This document shows, in pieces, positions 1 to 8,040 of a DNA stretch of 54,945 nucleotides. This stretch comes from DASUZB01 sp036377075. Its GTDB lineage: Bacteria > Actinomycetota > CALGFH01. Both the position numbers and the translations under genes were made by a program. The stretch spans positions 1 to 54,945 of the forward strand of contig DASUZB010000235.1 in assembly GCA_036377075.1 (NCBI GenBank). Direction: 5' to 3'. The notes under the pieces were generated by a model. The model had not been told where the DNA came from. It was given only the letters and a program-made list of their open reading frames with translations, and made no database searches. Every line of letters starts with the position of its first letter. Positions within the stretch are counted from its first letter, which is position 1.

Positions 1-233
1 CGCTGAGCACCGACTACGGCATCGACGACGAGAAGTCCGGCGCGGGCGACGCCACCTGGCAGGTCTGGGCCGACGGCACGCTCGCCGCCGAGGGCAGCGC
101 CACCTGGCAGGACGGCCCCAAGCACCTCGACGCCGACCTCAGCGGCGCGCAGCTCCTGCGCCTGGTCACGCTCGACAACGGCGACCCCAACAGCGACCAC
201 ACCGACTGGGCGGGCCCCCAGATAGCTTGTTGA
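1..233 (+). CDS. C-terminal end of an NPCBM-domain (carbohydrate-binding) protein, partial
   Basis: An open frame read from base 3 enters from the left edge and stops at 231-233; only about 76 residues are visible. They contain the pattern typical of the C-terminal half of an NPCBM/NEW2 domain: a VWADG strand, a DLSGAQLLRLVT strand, then a GD-x-x-x-DHTDWAGPQI ending. NPCBM modules are beta-sandwich domains found at the ends of secreted glycoside hydrolases and other surface proteins, so the missing part is probably an extracellular enzyme. The family call rests on this C-terminal signature alone, and the catalytic part cannot be identified. A GC-rich hairpin follows about 30 bases after the stop. 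Confidence 0.75.
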   Translation, partial: LSTDYGIDDEKSGAGDATWQVWADGTLAAEGSATWQDGPKHLDADLSGAQLLRLVTLDNGDPNSDHTDWAGPQIAC

Positions 234-263
234 TTCGGGGGAAAGCCCGAGGGGCCTGATCGA

Positions 264-297
264 TCCGGGGGGGAGCCCGAGACAGCTCCCCCCGGGA
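264..297 (+). terminator. GC-rich hairpin, probable terminator of the NPCBM gene
   Basis: Arms TCCGGGGGGGAGC (264-276) and GCTCCCCCCGGGA (285-297) pair around an 8-base loop with one bulged G. There is no U-tract, as is common in high-GC actinobacteria. A related motif (GGGGGAAAGCCCGAG) lies just upstream and gives a short imperfect tandem repeat. Confidence 0.5.
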
Positions 298-443
298 CCC
301 CCAGTCGGGTTCCTTGGCGGGATCCCTGCCTGGGCCCCAGGTTGCTGCGTCGTGGTCCTGTCGGGCGTCCATTCGCCTCGGCGGGATGCCCGGTCCCGGG
401 AGCAGGCTCGCCGGCGCGGTCGGACCGCTGTCAATATGGCGGC

Positions 444-1787
444 ATGGGCGCGAGGGGCTGGGCGGTCACCGCCATGGTGGCGCTGCTGCTGGTCGTGGGC
501 GGGCTGGTGGCGCTCGTGGTCGGCAGCGAGGGTGCCTTCTTCGCGGTGGTGCTCGACGCCGCCCTGAGCGTCGTCGTGGTGGCGGCGACGGCGTGGTGGG
601 CGTTCACCACCCGCAGGGTGTGGAAGCGCCGCCTCAACGCCGCCCTGGCCGTGCTGGTGGTCGTCGCGCTGCTCGCGGTCCTGGTCCTGTTCGGCCTCGC
701 CCAGGCCATCGGGGTGGTGGTGCTCGGCGCCGGCACGCTCGGCTACGCGGCGGCGGCCCGGCGGGCGCTCGCCACGGCGGCATGGTCGTCGCCGGCGCGA
801 ACCGCCGGGTCGGGGCAGCCGGCCTCGCCGGCGAGGCCGTGGCTGCTGGTCAACCCCGGCTCCGGCGGCGGCAAGGCGGAGCGGGTCGGCCTGGTCGCCG
901 CGGCCCGGGCGCGCGGCGTCCACGTGCACCTGCTGCAGCCCGGCGACGACCTCGTGGCGCTGGCCCGTCGAGCGGTGGCGGCGGGCGCGGACGCGCTCGG
1001 GGTTGCCGGCGGCGACGGCTCGCTCGGCCTGGTCGCCGCGGTGGCGGTCGAGGCGGACGTGCCGTTCGTGTGCATCCCGGTGGGCACCCGCAACCACTTC
1101 GCCATGGACCTCGGGCTCGACCGCGGCGACCCGCTCGCCGCCCTGGACGCCTTCGCCGGCCCCGAACGGCGCATCGACGTCGGCGTCGTCGGTACCAGGA
1201 TGTTCCTGAACAACGTCTCGCTCGGCGCCTACGCCGAGGTGGTCGCGGAGCCCGGCTACCGGGCGGAGAAGCTCGCCACCGCCCACGACGTGCTCCTCGG
1301 GGCGCTGCGCGGTGAGCGCTCCCTCCTGAAGGTCGAGTTCAGCGACCCGCATGGCCGGCGCTACCACGACGTGCTCGTGCTGCTGGTCGCCAACAACCGC
1401 TACGAGCTGGGCGGTGGAGGAGAGCTGGGTGCCCGCACGCGCCTCGACGACGGGGTGCTGCAGGTGTCGGCGCTGCGGGCGCGGACCGGAGCGGCCCTGG
1501 CCGGGCTGGCGGCCCGGATCGCCGCACGCCGCGCAAGGCAGGGTGCCGGCTGGGCGCAGTGGACCACCGCCGCCCTGCGGGTCGACGCCGGGTCCGCCGA
1601 GCTGCCCGCCGGGATCGACGGCGAGGCCGTGGTGCTGCGCCCGCCGTTCGAGTTCCGGGTGCTCCCGCTGGCGCTGCGGGTGCTGGTACCGCGGGAGCTG
1701 CGGCCGCGGACGCGCGAGGTCCACGTCGGAGACTGGGCGACCATCCGGCGCGTCGGCGCGATCGCCATCGGTGGCGGGACCCGGTGA
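444..1787 (+). CDS. Membrane-anchored diacylglycerol kinase/lipid kinase (YegS/LCB5 type)
   Basis: This 447-residue protein has three or four hydrophobic segments in residues 5-105 followed by a diacylglycerol-kinase catalytic domain. Visible motifs are the nucleotide-binding NPGSGGGK loop (residues 137-144), the GGDGS signature (189-193) and PVGTRNHFAMDLG from about 212, which corresponds to the family GT-x-ND-FA motif with His in place of Asp. The family phosphorylates diacylglycerol, sphingoid bases or polyprenol-type lipids at the inner face of the membrane. The ATG at 444 gives a membrane N-terminus; the frame is open further upstream but that extension is arginine/proline-rich and not protein-like. 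The next gene, a PAP2 phosphatase, overlaps by 17 bases, so a kinase and a phosphatase acting on membrane lipid phosphates appear to be co-translated. The exact substrate is not known. Confidence 0.85.
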   Translation: MGARGWAVTAMVALLLVVGGLVALVVGSEGAFFAVVLDAALSVVVVAATAWWAFTTRRVWKRRLNAALAVLVVVALLAVLVLFGLAQAIGVVVLGAGTLGYAAAARRALATAAWSSPARTAGSGQPASPARPWLLVNPGSGGGKAERVGLVAAARARGVHVHLLQPGDDLVALARRAVAAGADALGVAGGDGSLGLVAAVAVEADVPFVCIPVGTRNHFAMDLGLDRGDPLAALDAFAGPERRIDVGVVGTRMFLNNVSLGAYAEVVAEPGYRAEKLATAHDVLLGALRGERSLLKVEFSDPHGRRYHDVLVLLVANNRYELGGGGELGARTRLDDGVLQVSALRARTGAALAGLAARIAARRARQGAGWAQWTTAALRVDAGSAELPAGIDGEAVVLRPPFEFRVLPLALRVLVPRELRPRTREVHVGDWATIRRVGAIAIGGGTR

Positions 1788-2250
1788 GCGGCCACAGGAC
1801 CGCCGCCCTGCCGACTGGTCGCGGCTCTGGCTCGGCGTCGGTGCGCTGCTGGCCCCCTCGGGCCGGTCGGCCTGGCGCCGGGCGGCGGCGCGGGGGCTCG
1901 CCTCGGTCGCCCTCGCCAGCGCGAGCGCCAACGGCCTGGCGAAGCTGTCGGTCCGCCGGGGGCGCCCGCCGCTGGCCGCGGTGCCGCTGGCCCGCAGGGT
2001 TCACCGGGCGCCGGTCACCAGCTCGTTCCCCTCGGGGCACGCGGCATCGGCGGCGGCGTTCACCGTCGGGGTGGCGCTGGAGGCGCCGGAGCTGGCCGTG
2101 CCGGTCGGGGCGCTGGCCGCCGGCGTGGCCGCCTCCCGCGTGTGGACCGGGGCGCACTACCCGGGCGACGTGCTGGCCGGGGTCGCGCTCGGCACCGCCG
2201 CGAGCCTGGCGCTCGCCCGCGTCGGACGCCGGCGCCGGGCGCGAAGGTAG
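1771..2250 (+). CDS. PAP2-family phosphatase
   Basis: This small (159-residue) membrane phosphatase carries all three PAP2 signature motifs: K-x6-RP (KLSVRRGRP), PSGH (in SFPSGHA) and SR-x5-H-x3-D (SRVWTGAHYPGD). The motif His residues act as the nucleophile and general acid in this family. Substrates are phosphatidate, undecaprenyl pyrophosphate or related lipid phosphates. The GTG at 1771 lies inside the end of the kinase gene (17-base overlap), which suggests translational coupling. It is shorter than typical 200-250-residue members because the N-terminal membrane helices are reduced, and only two or three hydrophobic segments are evident. A later start is possible but would remove part of the first helix. 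Confidence 0.85.
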   Translation: MAGPGERPQDRRPADWSRLWLGVGALLAPSGRSAWRRAAARGLASVALASASANGLAKLSVRRGRPPLAAVPLARRVHRAPVTSSFPSGHAASAAAFTVGVALEAPELAVPVGALAAGVAASRVWTGAHYPGDVLAGVALGTAASLALARVGRRRRARR

Positions 2251-2328
2251 CCCCCGGACCACGTCAAGCGGCGATCCGCTGCTGCCGAATCTACTGCTGA
2301 ACAGCCGTCCAGCCGCCCCGGACTGCCT

Positions 2329-2772
2329 ATGCCTGGCATCACGCCCGAAGCGACCGTCGTGCTGCTGATCGTCGAGGACAGCCCGTCCGACCTCGCGCTC
2401 ACCAAGCACGCGCTGGAAGAGTCCGGCATGCCGCTGACCCTCGTGGCCGCCCGCGACGGCGAGGAGGCCATGGCGGTGCTGCGCGAGGGCCGGCCGCCCG
2501 ACCTGATCCTGCTGGACCTCAACCTGCCCCGCAAGAGCGGCCTCGAGGTCCTGACCGAGCTCGCCGGCGACGCCGAGCTGCGGCGCATCCCGGTGGTGGT
2601 GCTGTCGTCGTCGGCCGCGCAGAAGGACGTGACCGAGGCCTACGATCGCAACGCCAACGCCTACCTGGTGAAGTCGCTCGACCTCGACGAGTTCGTCGGC
2701 GCGGTGCAGACGATGCGGCGCTTCTGGTTCAAGGTGGTGCGCCTGCCGACCCAGCCGAGTAGTGCGGGGTAG
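2329..2772 (+). CDS. Stand-alone response-regulator receiver domain (Rcp1-like)
   Basis: The 147-residue protein consists of a single receiver domain with no output domain. The acidic pair is E16-D17, the predicted phospho-acceptor is D63 (in LLDLNLPRKSG), the switch Ser is S93 and the conserved Lys is K115 (YLVKSLD). The sequence style, with a long loop after the alpha-4 region and a FWFKVVRLP ending, resembles the Rcp1 group. Those proteins usually work with phytochrome-type or hybrid kinases, passing phosphate or acting by protein contact. No kinase lies beside it, so the partner must be elsewhere. The end of the gene lies only 11 bases before the marR promoter. Confidence 0.9.
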   Translation: MPGITPEATVVLLIVEDSPSDLALTKHALEESGMPLTLVAARDGEEAMAVLREGRPPDLILLDLNLPRKSGLEVLTELAGDAELRRIPVVVLSSSAAQKDVTEAYDRNANAYLVKSLDLDEFVGAVQTMRRFWFKVVRLPTQPSSAG

Positions 2773-2782
2773 CCGAAAATAC

Positions 2783-2820
2783 TTGTGTCCCTAATGATCA
2801 GGCCCCTATCATTAGGGACA
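2783..2820 (+). promoter_or_regulatory. marR promoter with overlapping 13-bp inverted-repeat operator; probable leaderless start
   Basis: A -35-like TTGTGT (2783-2788), an 18-base spacer and a -10-like TATCAT (2807-2812) place the transcription start at about 2819-2820, which is the A of the ATG. A perfect 13-bp inverted repeat, TGTCCCTAATGAT (2786-2798) and ATCATTAGGGACA (2808-2820), spans the whole promoter and touches the start codon. This is the expected layout for autorepression by the MarR protein it precedes. The promoter boxes are read by eye; the inverted repeat is exact. Confidence 0.75.
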
Positions 2821-3335
2821 TGGAACCTGACGACCGGCGCCTCGCCGAGCTCGAGCGGATGGCCATACCGCACCTGACCGCCCTCGCCGGTCACCTGCTC
2901 TCGCGGCGCTGGAGCCGGCTGATGAGCCAGCAGCACGGCGTCACCGTCGCCGGCGGCACGGTGCTGATCCTGCTGGCGAGCGCCGGCGAGGCGACCCCGA
3001 GGGAGCTTGCGCACCGCCTTTGGGTCAACCCGGCCACCATCACCGGGATCGTCGACACGCTGGAACGCGACGGCCTGGTGGAGCGCCGCCGCGACGCGGC
3101 CGACCGCCGCCAGGTGCGGCTCAGCCTGACCCCGCGAGGGCGCAGCCTCGCGGTCGAGGTCAGCGCGGCGATCCGGACGCAGATCCGGCGGACCCCGACC
3201 GAGCTCGACCCCGAGCAGGCCGCGGTCGTCAAGCGGTTCCTGATCGAGACGATCACGACCCACATGGAGGAGTCGGACGGTGACGAAGGCGCAACACCCG
3301 CAGGGGTCGAACGGCGCCACGGTGGCAGTGCGTGA
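2820..3335 (+). CDS. MarR-family transcriptional repressor
   Basis: The 171-residue protein has the winged-helix MarR fold. A DNA-recognition helix lies in TPRELAHRLWVNPATITGIVDTLERDGLVERR and the wing carries the family DRRQVRLSLTPRG motif. The ATG at 2820 lies inside the right arm of its own operator and no ribosome-binding site can precede it, so translation is probably leaderless. The downstream ABC ATPase starts at 3280, inside this gene (56-base overlap). The three genes therefore form one autoregulated operon in which a ligand, probably the exported compound, would relieve repression. Confidence 0.9.
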   Translation: MEPDDRRLAELERMAIPHLTALAGHLLSRRWSRLMSQQHGVTVAGGTVLILLASAGEATPRELAHRLWVNPATITGIVDTLERDGLVERRRDAADRRQVRLSLTPRGRSLAVEVSAAIRTQIRRTPTELDPEQAAVVKRFLIETITTHMEESDGDEGATPAGVERRHGGSA

Positions 3336-4374
3336 CCTGGTGAAGCGGTACCCGAAGCGGCCGAACAACGCGGTGGACGGGCTCACCCTCGAGGTGGCGC
3401 CCGGCGAGATCTTCGGCCTGCTCGGCCCGAACGGCGCCGGCAAGAGCACGACCGTCGGTGTGCTCACCACCAGGATCCGCGCGACCAGCGGCGGCGCCTG
3501 GGTCAGCGGCGTCGACGTGCTGCGCGACCCGGTGGAGGCGCGCCGCCGCATCGGCGTGGTGCCGCAGCGCAGCAACCTGGACCGCTCCCTCAACGCCAGG
3601 CAGAACCTGATCTTCCACGCCGCCTACCACGGCGTGCCCAGCGCCGAGCGGCGCGCCAGGGCGGACCGGCTGCTGCAGGAGTTCGGCCTCGGCGACCGCG
3701 GCGGCGACAAGGTCGACTTCTACTCCGGCGGGATGGCGCAGCGGCTGCTGATCGCCCGCGCCCTGATGCACGACCCCGAGGTGCTCTTCCTCGACGAGCC
3801 GACCACCGGGCTCGACCCGCAGGCGCGCCTGTTCGTCTGGGACCGCGTCAGGGACCTGCGCGGGCGCGGGGTGACGATCCTGCTCACCACCCACGACATG
3901 GACGAGGCCGCGGAGCTGTGCGACCGGGTCGGGATCATCGACCACGGCAAGCTGCTGGCGCTCGACACCCCGGTGGCGCTCGCCAGGGGGCTGACCGGCG
4001 AGGCGGTGCTCGAGCTCAGCGCCATGCCGGCCGCCGGCGACACCCCCTCGGACCTGGTCACCGCGCTCGGCGACCTGGAGGGCGTCGGGCGCGTCGAGCG
4101 GGTGGCGGCGCCCGCGGCGGCGCTGCCGGCCGGCGTGCCGGGCGGGTTCGCCGCCTTCGCCGCCGCCGGCGGCCCGCCGGGGGGCGACGGCGCGGGGCCT
4201 CCCGCCGACGGCCAGGCCCGCCTGCGGCTGTACCTGTCGAAGGAGCCTTCGGCCGTGCTCGGCCCGGCCGTCGCGCTGCTCGGCGGCCGCGGCGCCATGC
4301 TCAGCGACATCCACATCGGCGAGCCGACCCTCGAGGACGTGTTCATCAGCCTGACCGGAAGGGGGCTGCGGTGA
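3280..4374 (+). CDS. DrrA-like ABC exporter ATP-binding protein
   Basis: This 364-residue ATPase belongs to the daunorubicin-resistance/ABC-2 exporter group. Walker A is GPNGAGKST (residues 49-57), the signature is YSGGMAQRL, Walker B is VLFLDEPTTGLDP, and the switch His is in LLTTHDMDEA. The C-terminal part carries the DrrA-type tail but holds an unusual Ala/Gly/Pro-rich linker at about residues 268-310. The start is GTG at 3280, with GGAGG at 3266-3270 nine bases upstream, inside the marR gene. The permease gene overlaps its stop in a GTGA junction. It energises efflux through that permease, and drug or lipid-like substrates are the usual cargo of the family. Confidence 0.9.
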   Translation: MTKAQHPQGSNGATVAVRDLVKRYPKRPNNAVDGLTLEVAPGEIFGLLGPNGAGKSTTVGVLTTRIRATSGGAWVSGVDVLRDPVEARRRIGVVPQRSNLDRSLNARQNLIFHAAYHGVPSAERRARADRLLQEFGLGDRGGDKVDFYSGGMAQRLLIARALMHDPEVLFLDEPTTGLDPQARLFVWDRVRDLRGRGVTILLTTHDMDEAAELCDRVGIIDHGKLLALDTPVALARGLTGEAVLELSAMPAAGDTPSDLVTALGDLEGVGRVERVAAPAAALPAGVPGGFAAFAAAGGPPGGDGAGPPADGQARLRLYLSKEPSAVLGPAVALLGGRGAMLSDIHIGEPTLEDVFISLTGRGLR

Positions 4375-5186
4375 CCGCAGGCAGCGCAACCTTGGAGGCG
4401 CCGGGGCGCTCGGACGTCGGCAGGGGCAGGGTCTTCGTCGCCCTGCTCTGGCGCGACCTGTTCGTCACCGGCAGGGAGGTCTGGGTCTTCCTCGCCCAGG
4501 TGGCCATCCAGCCGCTGTTCATACTGTTCGTGTTCGCCAAGGTCCTCGGCGACCTCAACTTCGTCAGCGGGAGCTTCAGCCACGTCCTGCTGCCGGGGAT
4601 CGTGGCGCTGACCGCGTTCCTGACCGCGCTGCAGACGGTGGCGCTGCCGCTGGTGATCGAGTTCGGCTGGACCAAGGAGATCGAGGACCGGCTGCTCGCC
4701 CCCATCCCGACGCCGCTGGTGGCGGTCGAGAAGGTCGTGATCGCGGCGCTGCGGGCGCTGTTCGCCGCGCTGCTGATGATCCCCGCCGGCGCCCTGATCC
4801 TCGGCCACATCCCGTGGCGTGCCTCCGGCCTGCCGCTGCTGGTCCTGGTGGTGGTGCTCGGCGGCTGGGCCGCCGGGGCGGTCGGGCTGATCCTCGGCAC
4901 CTCGGTGCCGCCCACCCGCATCAACATCATGTTCGCGCTGATCCTCACCCCGCTGCTGTTCACCGGGGCGACCCAGTACCCCTGGCCGCTGCTCGACCGC
5001 CTGCGCTGGTTCCAGGTGGTGACCGCGCTGAACCCGCTGACCTACTGCAGCGAGGGCGTGCGCGCCGCGATGGCCCCGAGCATCCCGCACATCGCCCCGT
5101 GGATCTCCGTCGCCGTGCTCGCCGGCGCCAGCGTGGTGCTCACCGCCATCGGCATGCGCGGCTTCCAGCGCAGGGCGATCGACTGA
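4371..5186 (+). CDS. ABC-2 type exporter permease (DrrB-like)
   Basis: The 271-residue integral membrane protein has six hydrophobic segments and the ABC-2 membrane signature around NPLTYCSEGVRAAM near the C-terminus. The cytoplasmic N-terminus is followed by a long first loop containing EIEDRLLAPIPTPLVAVEK, characteristic of this group. Its GTG start at 4371 overlaps the ATPase stop by four bases (GTGA), so the two subunits are translationally coupled. It forms the membrane pore of the MarR-controlled exporter. The last gene of the operon, it ends 48 bases before the stop of a convergent gene. Confidence 0.9.
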   Translation: MTAGSATLEAPGRSDVGRGRVFVALLWRDLFVTGREVWVFLAQVAIQPLFILFVFAKVLGDLNFVSGSFSHVLLPGIVALTAFLTALQTVALPLVIEFGWTKEIEDRLLAPIPTPLVAVEKVVIAALRALFAALLMIPAGALILGHIPWRASGLPLLVLVVVLGGWAAGAVGLILGTSVPPTRINIMFALILTPLLFTGATQYPWPLLDRLRWFQVVTALNPLTYCSEGVRAAMAPSIPHIAPWISVAVLAGASVVLTAIGMRGFQRRAID

Positions 5187-5234
5187 TCGACCCGGGGGAG
5201 CCGGAGGACCGGGGCTACCTCACGACTCGGTACG

Positions 5235-5636
5235 TCAGGTGCGCTCGAGCACGACCACGGGGATCTGCCGGGCGGTGCGCTCCTGGTAGACGTCGTAGTC
5301 GGGCCAGATCCCGGTCATCAGCCGCCAGAGGCGGCCGCGCTCGTTCCCCGCGGCGGTGCGCGCGATGGCGTGGAAGCGGTCGCCCTTCACCTGCACCTCG
5401 ACCTTGGGATGGTCGACCAGGTTGAGGTACCAGGCCGGGTGCCGTGCGGAGCCGCCCTTGGAGGCGACCACCACGTAGTCGTCGCCGTCCTGGCTGAAGA
5501 TCAGCGGCGTGGAGCGCGGCTGGCCGCTGCGCCGGCCGGTGGTCGTCAGGATCAGCGTCGGCACCCCGCGCCACAGGTAGCCGACCGCGCCGTCCGTGTC
5601 GCGGTAGCGGCGCACGTGCTCTTGTCCGAACAGCAT
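5235..5636 (-). CDS. F420-dependent nitroreductase-family protein (Ddn/DUF385 type)
   Basis: This 133-residue single-domain protein has the split-beta-barrel signature of deazaflavin (F420)-dependent oxidoreductases. It shows LILTTTGRRSGQPRSTPLIF, the DYVVVASKGG strand, the HPAWYLNL motif and a WPDYDVYQERTARQIPVVVLE tail. In mycobacteria such enzymes reduce quinones or nitro-compounds with F420H2, which implies that the host makes F420. I chose ATG 5636 because family members begin MLFG-x-EHVRRY and a GAAAGGG stretch lies just upstream; an in-frame ATG at 5666 is an alternative. It stands alone, transcribed in the same direction as the TetR gene 76 bases upstream. Confidence 0.85.
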   Translation of the reverse strand: MLFGQEHVRRYRDTDGAVGYLWRGVPTLILTTTGRRSGQPRSTPLIFSQDGDDYVVVASKGGSARHPAWYLNLVDHPKVEVQVKGDRFHAIARTAAGNERGRLWRLMTGIWPDYDVYQERTARQIPVVVLERT

Positions 5637-5712
5637 CGAGGCCCTTTCGACTTGCCTGCGGGGCATCCGTGGAATCCTACCCAGCGGCGGTGACGTCAAG
5701 CAGGAGGACGCG

Positions 5713-6315
5713 CTACCGGTCGCGCCGCCAGAGGCCGTCGAGCACCAGGGAGAGCAGCCGGTCGGCGTCCTCGGGGGCCTGCTCGGTGGCGGCGCCGATC
5801 GCGTGGACCAGCTTGAGGACGTCCTTGAGGTCGGTGTCGGGGCGCACCGCGCCCGCCTCCTTGGCGGCGTCGAGCAGCTCCGTCCCGGCCGCGACCATCG
5901 CCTGCTTGCAGGAGGCGAACAGCTCGGAGCCGTCCTCGCCGAGGCTGGCGACCAGCTCCATCGCAAGGCCGCGCTTGGTGGCGACGTAGTCGGCCATGGC
6001 CCGCAGCCAGGCGGCCAGCGCCTCGCCCGGCGGCATGGTGTCGAGCAGCTCGTAGGCCCGACTGCACATCTCCTCGACCCCGTCGCGGTAGACCGCCTCG
6101 AGCAGCGCCTGGCGGGTGGGGAAGTGCCGGTAGAGCGTGCCGGGCCCCACGCCGGCGCGGCGGGCGATGTCGTCGAGGGAGGCATCGGCCCCGTGCTTGG
6201 TGAAGGCGGTTCTGGCCGCGACGAGCAGGCGCTCGTAGTTGCGGCGCGCGTCGGCGCGCATGGGGCGCCGCGTCAGGCGCGGGGCGCGGTTGGCGGCCGT
6301 CGTCGGCTCGGTCAT
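5713..6315 (-). CDS. TetR-family repressor, probable regulator of the adjacent DHA2 exporter
   Basis: The 200-residue protein has an N-terminal TetR helix-turn-helix (ASLDDIARRAGVGPGTLYRHFPTRQALLEAVY) and a helical ligand-binding C-terminal domain. I placed the start at ATG 6315 because residues further upstream run through the promoter region and are not conserved-looking. It is divergent from the exporter at 6476. The shared 160-base space contains a palindrome inside the exporter promoter, the usual arrangement for a local drug-efflux repressor that also represses itself. Confidence 0.88.
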   Translation of the reverse strand: MTEPTTAANRAPRLTRRPMRADARRNYERLLVAARTAFTKHGADASLDDIARRAGVGPGTLYRHFPTRQALLEAVYRDGVEEMCSRAYELLDTMPPGEALAAWLRAMADYVATKRGLAMELVASLGEDGSELFASCKQAMVAAGTELLDAAKEAGAVRPDTDLKDVLKLVHAIGAATEQAPEDADRLLSLVLDGLWRRDR

Positions 6316-6334
6316 GGCAGGTACCTGAGAGGGG

Positions 6335-6363
6335 TTGCGAAACGGAGACTGTCTCCGTATAGT
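6335..6363 (+). promoter_or_regulatory. Exporter promoter with TetR-type operator between -35 and -10
   Basis: TTGCGA (6335-6340) and TATAGT (6358-6363) are separated by exactly 17 bases. The spacer contains the perfect palindrome CGGAGACTGTCTCCG (6343-6357; 7-bp arms, one central base). A repressor bound there would block RNA polymerase directly. The TetR protein encoded next to it is the obvious candidate. Confidence 0.72.
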
Positions 6364-6376
6364 GTCGCTCCTAAGC

Positions 6377-6389
6377 GGAGGATACCTCC
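6377..6389. repeat. Secondary inverted repeat near the exporter transcription start
   Basis: GGAGG and CCTCC arms flank a 3-base centre. The half site GGAG is shared with the main palindrome at 6343-6357, so this may be a second, weaker site for the same repressor. Another palindrome, GGGAGCTCCC, lies at 6394-6403. Confidence 0.35.
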
Positions 6390-6475
6390 ACTTGGGAGCT
6401 CCCGCCAGTCCACACGTCGTCCCGAACAGGGGAGTAGGGCATGACAAGGATTCCATCCGTGGGGGTCCCGCCGGC

Positions 6476-7984
6476 ATGAGCGAGCGGACCCTCGTCCACC
6501 CCGACGCCGAGGCCGCCCGGCCCGCCGTCGCCCGCCGCCGCGACGCGCTGCGCGCGGCCTATCCGTCGCTCACCCTCACCGTGATCGTCGCCTGCCAGAT
6601 GATGGTCCTCCTCGACATCACCGTGGTGAACGTCGCCCTCCCCAGCATCCAGAGCAGCCTGCACTTCTCGGCCACCAGCCTGTCCTGGGTGGTCAACGCG
6701 TACATGCTGACGTTTGGTGGCCTGCTGCTCCTCGGCGGTCGCGCCGGGGACATCCTCGGGCGGCGACGCGTGTTCGTCGCCGGCGTCCTGCTGTTCAGCC
6801 TCGCCTCGCTGCTGGGCGGGTTCGCCACCTCAGCCAGCTGGCTGCTGGCGGCGCGCGCGCTGCAGGGGGTCGGCGGCGCCATCGCCTCGCCGACCGCGCT
6901 CGCGCTGATCACGACGAACTTCGCCGAGGGCGCCGAGCGGACTCGCGCGTTCGGTGTCTACGCCACCGTCTCCGCCGCCGGCGCGTCCGTCGGCCTGATC
7001 CTCGGAGGGATACTGACCTCGTGGTTCTCGTGGCGCTGGGTGCTGTTCGTCAACGTCCCGATCGGCGTCGCCATCGCGCTGCTCGCGCCGCTGTTCATCG
7101 GCGAGTCCGAGCGCCGCTCCGGACGCTTCGACCTGGTCGGGGCGCTGACCTCGACCGCCGGCATGGCGTCGCTGGTCTACGGGTTCATCCATGCCGCCTC
7201 CAACGGGTGGGGTGACCGCACCACCCTCGGCGCCTTCGCCGCCGCCGTCGTCCTGCTCGGCTCCTTCGTGCTGGTCGAGCTGCGTACCGAGCAGCCGATC
7301 ACGCCGCTGCACCTGTTTGCCGACCGTAACCGGACCGGCGCGCACCTGGTCAGGCTGCTGCTGGTCGCCGGCATGTTCGGCATGTTCTTCTTCATGACCC
7401 AGTTCGTGCAGGAGGTGCTCGGCTTCAGCCCGCTCCGGGCGGGGTTCGCGGTCCTGCCGACCACCGTCGCCCTCTTCGGCTCGGCGCGGGTGGCCGCGCG
7501 GCTGCTGCCACGGTTCGGCGCCAAGCGGCTGATGGTCGCGGGCATGGCGACCACCACCGTCGGGATGCTGTGGCTCACCCAGGTCTCGACCGCCACCTCG
7601 TACTTCCCCGGCCTGTTCGGCCCGCTGCTGCTGTTCGGCGTCGGGATCGGGTTCCCGTTCGTGACCTTGACCCTGGTCGCCCTGACCGGGGTGGAGCCAC
7701 GGGACTCCGGGGCGGCGGCCAGCCTGGTGAACGTCACCCAGCAGCTTGGCGGCTCGCTCGGCCTCGCCATCCTGGTGACCGTTTTCGGGGCCGCCAGCCG
7801 CGCCGCGGCGGCGGCGCACCCCCTCGCCACGGTGGCGCCGCGCGCGCGGGCGCACGAGATCCTGCGCCACGGGATCGGCAGCTCCTTCACCGCCGCGAGC
7901 GTGTTCCTCGTCGGTGCGCTGCTCGTCGCCATGGTCGCAATCCGTGCCAGGCCGGCGGGGGAGGGGCGACCCGGTCCCGGGTGA
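6476..7984 (+). CDS. DHA2-family MFS multidrug exporter (EmrB/QacA type)
   Basis: This 502-residue protein has about 14 membrane segments. Its markers are the DHA2 motif LDITVVNVALPSIQ in helix 1, the MFS motif A (GGRAGDILGRRRVF) and the motif C region (SAAGASVGLILGGILTSWFSWRWVLFVNVP). Such proteins export hydrophobic or cationic compounds by proton antiport. The ATG at 6476 is preceded by a G-rich stretch; the longer in-frame upstream sequence overlaps the promoter and is not protein-like. It is divergent from the TetR gene, whose likely operator lies in its promoter, so substrate-induced expression is expected. Confidence 0.92.
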   Translation: MSERTLVHPDAEAARPAVARRRDALRAAYPSLTLTVIVACQMMVLLDITVVNVALPSIQSSLHFSATSLSWVVNAYMLTFGGLLLLGGRAGDILGRRRVFVAGVLLFSLASLLGGFATSASWLLAARALQGVGGAIASPTALALITTNFAEGAERTRAFGVYATVSAAGASVGLILGGILTSWFSWRWVLFVNVPIGVAIALLAPLFIGESERRSGRFDLVGALTSTAGMASLVYGFIHAASNGWGDRTTLGAFAAAVVLLGSFVLVELRTEQPITPLHLFADRNRTGAHLVRLLLVAGMFGMFFFMTQFVQEVLGFSPLRAGFAVLPTTVALFGSARVAARLLPRFGAKRLMVAGMATTTVGMLWLTQVSTATSYFPGLFGPLLLFGVGIGFPFVTLTLVALTGVEPRDSGAAASLVNVTQQLGGSLGLAILVTVFGAASRAAAAAHPLATVAPRARAHEILRHGIGSSFTAASVFLVGALLVAMVAIRARPAGEGRPGPG

Positions 7985-8008
7985 CGCCCGCTTCGGCGTG
8001 GTTCAACC

Positions 8009-8035
8009 GGAAGGTGCTACTCGCGGTAACCTTCC
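8009..8035 (+). other. Inverted repeat in front of the acyltransferase gene
   Basis: GGAAGGT (8009-8015) and ACCTTCC (8029-8035) flank 13 bases and end five bases before the ATG at 8041. It could be the exporter terminator or an operator/translation hairpin for the acyltransferase gene. The sequence does not decide between them. Confidence 0.3.
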
Positions 8036-8040
8036 ATGCG

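Noticed and set aside
234..443. Tandem GGGGG-AGCCCGAG units as a CRISPR or operator array
   Set aside because: Only two imperfect copies; the second forms the left arm of a hairpin and is better explained as a terminator.
2157..2588. Long open frames opposite the PAP2 and receiver genes
   Set aside because: They mirror the GC bias of the real genes, are Arg/Ser/Pro-rich and show no protein family features.
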